Origin: Rickettsiales bacterium
GTDB taxonomy: Bacteria; Pseudomonadota; Alphaproteobacteria; Rickettsiales; UBA3002
Reading direction: 5' to 3'
Assembly (NCBI GenBank): GCA_021300075.1
Contig: JAJTIB010000098.1
Span: 1 to 8,815 of the forward strand
DNA length: 8,815 bases
Below, one piece after another: positions 7,137 to 8,815 of this stretch (within the stretch, counting starts at the first letter, position 1; each line of letters starts with the position of its first letter). The notes under the pieces were generated by a model. The model was given only the letters and a program-made list of their open reading frames with translations, did not search any database and was not told the DNA's origin. A program made the position numbers and the translations under genes.

Positions 7137-8495
7137 ATGGAGTTTTCGCATAATCAACCCGAATATAGCGTTTCAGAAATTGCCGGTCACATCAAGCGTG
7201 TGGTCGAGGATACGTTTGGCCATGTGCGCGTGCGCGGCGAGATTTCCAGTGCTAAGCTCCACTCTTCTGGCCATTGCTACATTGATATGAAAGATGATCG
7301 GGCGGTTCTCGCCGCCATATGTTTTAAGGGGACGCTTGCACGCCTCGCGCATAAGCCTGAAGCAGGGATGGAGGTGATTGCGACGGGGCGGCTGACGACT
7401 TACCCGGGCAATTCCAAATATCAGCTGGTGATTGAGTCGCTCGAACCCGCAGGGATTGGGGCGCTGATGGCGATGCTCGAAAAGCGTAAGGCGGCGCTCG
7501 CGGCGGAGGGGCTTTTTGCGCCCGAGCGTAAGCGCCCGATTCCCTATCTGCCGGAGGTGATTGGGGTGATTACCTCGCCCACCGGTGCAGTCATCCGTGA
7601 TATATTACACCGTATTGCCGATCGTTTCCCGACCCGCGTGATTCTCTGGCCGGTGGCTGTTCAGGGCAAGGGCGCGGCCGAGCAGATCGCGGCGGCGATT
7701 GACGGATTTGCTGAAGTGGCTCCGCGTCCTGATCTGTTGATTGTGGCGCGGGGCGGTGGTTCGATTGAGGATCTTTGGGCATTTAATGAAGAAATCGTGG
7801 TGCGTGCCGTGGCCGCTTCGACCATCCCGATTATTTCGGCGGTGGGGCATGAGACGGATACCACGCTCATTGACTATGTTGCCGATAAGCGTGCGCCCAC
7901 CCCTACGGCTGCGGCAGAAATGGCCGTACCCGTTAGAGCGGAGCTGAGTATAATGATTGAGGATTTCGGCCTCAGGATGCGTGAGCATCTTTATCGCCGC
8001 CTGCAGATTCAGGAGGAGAAAATTCTGGGTCTTTCCCGTGCGCTGCCGGGATTTACCGCCATGATTGACCTGGCAACGCAACGGCTGGATGGGGTTTCCA
8101 ACCTGCTAAGCATGGCGCTGCCCGCCCGTTTGGAGCGCGCCGAGCAGAAACTCGGATTGCTGATGGCGGCACTGACGCCCCAGCGATTGCTGCGCGTGCT
8201 TGATCATCAGCAGCATCAGTTGCAGTTAGTGAGTGCGAAGCTGAAGCCGCTTATGGAGCGCCGGCTCGAACAATGTCAGTCAAAGTTAGCGGTGGTGGCG
8301 GCGTCGCTGCCGCATCTCGATGTGGCGCAGATCTTAAAGCGCGGCTTTGCCATGGTACGCGGGGTCGATGGGCGGATTATCCCCAGTATGTCCGCGCTGC
8401 CCGCCCAGGGCGAGGTGACGCTGCAATTCGCAGACGGCACGCGCACGGCGACGCTGGGGAAATCGGACCTAGCGAAGCAGGAAAAATTACTCTAA
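7137..8495 (+). CDS. xseA: Exodeoxyribonuclease VII large subunit
   Basis: XseA is the catalytic subunit of exonuclease VII, which with several XseB subunits degrades single-stranded DNA from both ends to short oligonucleotides during repair and recombination. The 452-residue product begins with an OB-fold DNA-binding domain (about 8-105, YSVSEIAGHIKRVVEDTFG and RVRGEISSAKLHSSGHCYID). The nuclease core follows: GVITSPTGAVIRD (143-155), RGGGSIEDLWAFN (205-217) and VGHETDTTLIDYVADKRAPTP (236-256). Candidate catalytic residues Asp155, Arg205, His238 and Asp241 are all present. A long helical, coiled-coil-like region (about 265-395) comes next, where XseB binds in known complexes. The C-terminal segment LKRGFAMVRGVDGRII closes the protein. 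Length is close to E. coli XseA (456). The xseB partner is not in this window. The stop interlocks with that of the downstream opposite-strand gene. Confidence 0.96.
   Translation: MEFSHNQPEYSVSEIAGHIKRVVEDTFGHVRVRGEISSAKLHSSGHCYIDMKDDRAVLAAICFKGTLARLAHKPEAGMEVIATGRLTTYPGNSKYQLVIESLEPAGIGALMAMLEKRKAALAAEGLFAPERKRPIPYLPEVIGVITSPTGAVIRDILHRIADRFPTRVILWPVAVQGKGAAEQIAAAIDGFAEVAPRPDLLIVARGGGSIEDLWAFNEEIVVRAVAASTIPIISAVGHETDTTLIDYVADKRAPTPTAAAEMAVPVRAELSIMIEDFGLRMREHLYRRLQIQEEKILGLSRALPGFTAMIDLATQRLDGVSNLLSMALPARLERAEQKLGLLMAALTPQRLLRVLDHQQHQLQLVSAKLKPLMERRLEQCQSKLAVVAASLPHLDVAQILKRGFAMVRGVDGRIIPSMSALPAQGEVTLQFADGTRTATLGKSDLAKQEKLL
8492..8495. other. Interlocked stop codons (CTAA) of xseA and the opposing small gene
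   Basis: The same four-base arrangement as at the cca/phoB junction occurs here: CTAA provides TAA for xseA and TAG for the minus-strand gene, with no intergenic space. Confidence 0.85.
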
Positions 8496-8815
8496 TGTGT
8501 TGCTGTCGTCTGGAAATAATTTGCGAAAAACCGCACCATTTTTACAGTGAGATAAATCGACAGCCCCAGCCCCAGAAGCGGAAGGCCAAGAAGTGGCAGA
8601 GTGAAATGGAGAAAGCTGACTGTTTCCATATGCCCAAGCCAATGCTTGAATAGGTGATGGTAGGCATCGAAGATGTAAAACGCATCCCAAAGATAAGGCC
8701 AAATGGGATTGGCTTCTTCCGCCTTATCATAAATCACATAAAGTGCGGCGAAAAATCCGGCATAAAGCGGTGCAAGGGCAGTGATGGTAATTATCACCGG
8801 CGTCAGGATGCTCAT
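8492..8815 (-). CDS. Small predicted membrane protein of unknown function (possibly extends past right edge)
   Basis: I do not recognise this 107-residue protein. It starts at an ATG lying exactly on the window edge, so its ribosome binding site cannot be seen and the true start may lie further out. Two hydrophobic stretches (about 5-29 and 67-90) look like membrane helices. Between them is an aromatic, histidine-rich segment, WPYLWDAFYIFDAYHHLFKHWLGHM in part, with Asp50, His54, His58 and His62 spaced every four residues. The second helix is rich in Leu and Gly (LPLLGLPLLGLGLSIYL), followed by a basic, aromatic end. The frame is open throughout, ends precisely at the xseA stop, and has the composition of a real membrane protein. 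I therefore think it is a gene rather than a shadow. Function is unknown; membrane metal or haem contact is speculation. Confidence 0.7.
   Translation of the reverse strand: MSILTPVIITITALAPLYAGFFAALYVIYDKAEEANPIWPYLWDAFYIFDAYHHLFKHWLGHMETVSFLHFTLPLLGLPLLGLGLSIYLTVKMVRFFANYFQTTATH

Noticed and set aside
7104..7157. Eighteen-codon N-terminal extension of purD
   Set aside because: It would overlap the xseA start and precedes the canonical MKILVVGAGGREHAL beginning.
7605..8081. 158-codon minus-strand open frame inside xseA
   Set aside because: It is a shadow of the strongly conserved XseA core, with low-complexity Arg/His-rich translation.
8273..8653. Plus-strand open frame running past the xseA stop
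   Set aside because: It is a shifted frame of xseA continuing antisense through the small membrane gene, with no recognisable protein features.

Overview
This window looks like ordinary chromosomal housekeeping DNA from an alphaproteobacterium. I base this on moderately high GC (estimated by eye), an alphaproteobacterial-style PhoB and GlnD (especially the second ACT domain of GlnD), a CCA-adding enzyme without a C-terminal HD domain, and purD divergent from xseA. I cannot assign an order or genus. I see no mobile element, tRNA or rRNA, CRISPR array, prophage or defence cassette.

Layout, left to right: (1) 1-713, minus strand, an EamA/DMT-family membrane transporter whose C-terminus runs off the left edge. 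(2) 738-3191, plus, glnD, the bifunctional PII uridylyltransferase/uridylyl-removing enzyme. (3) 3188-4384, plus, the tRNA CCA-adding enzyme (poly(A)-polymerase family), overlapping glnD by an ATGA junction. (4) 4381-5136, minus, a PhoB-type response regulator whose stop codon interlocks with that of the CCA gene. (5) 5137-5262, the only sizeable intergenic gap, presumably holding divergent promoters. (6) 5263-5832, plus, the inner-membrane septation protein A (YciB/IspZ). (7) 5841-7103, minus, purD. (8) 7137-8495, plus, xseA. (9) 8492-8815, minus, a small membrane protein I do not recognise, interlocked with the xseA stop.

The genes cover nitrogen sensing (GlnD), tRNA 3'-end maturation (CCA enzyme), phosphate-type transcriptional control (PhoB), envelope upkeep (YciB), purine synthesis (PurD) and DNA repair (XseA). 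They do not form one pathway. Only glnD-cca looks like an operon; all other neighbours are divergent or convergent.

I did not find a convincing new multi-gene system. The points worth a second look are: extreme packing, with two convergent junctions sharing the same CTAA overlap and two divergent start gaps of 24 and 33 bases; a Glu in place of the first catalytic Asp of the CCA enzyme; an eroded ligand loop in the first ACT domain of GlnD; the coupling of glnD to cca; and the small terminal membrane protein with Asp/His residues spaced every four positions along one predicted helix.
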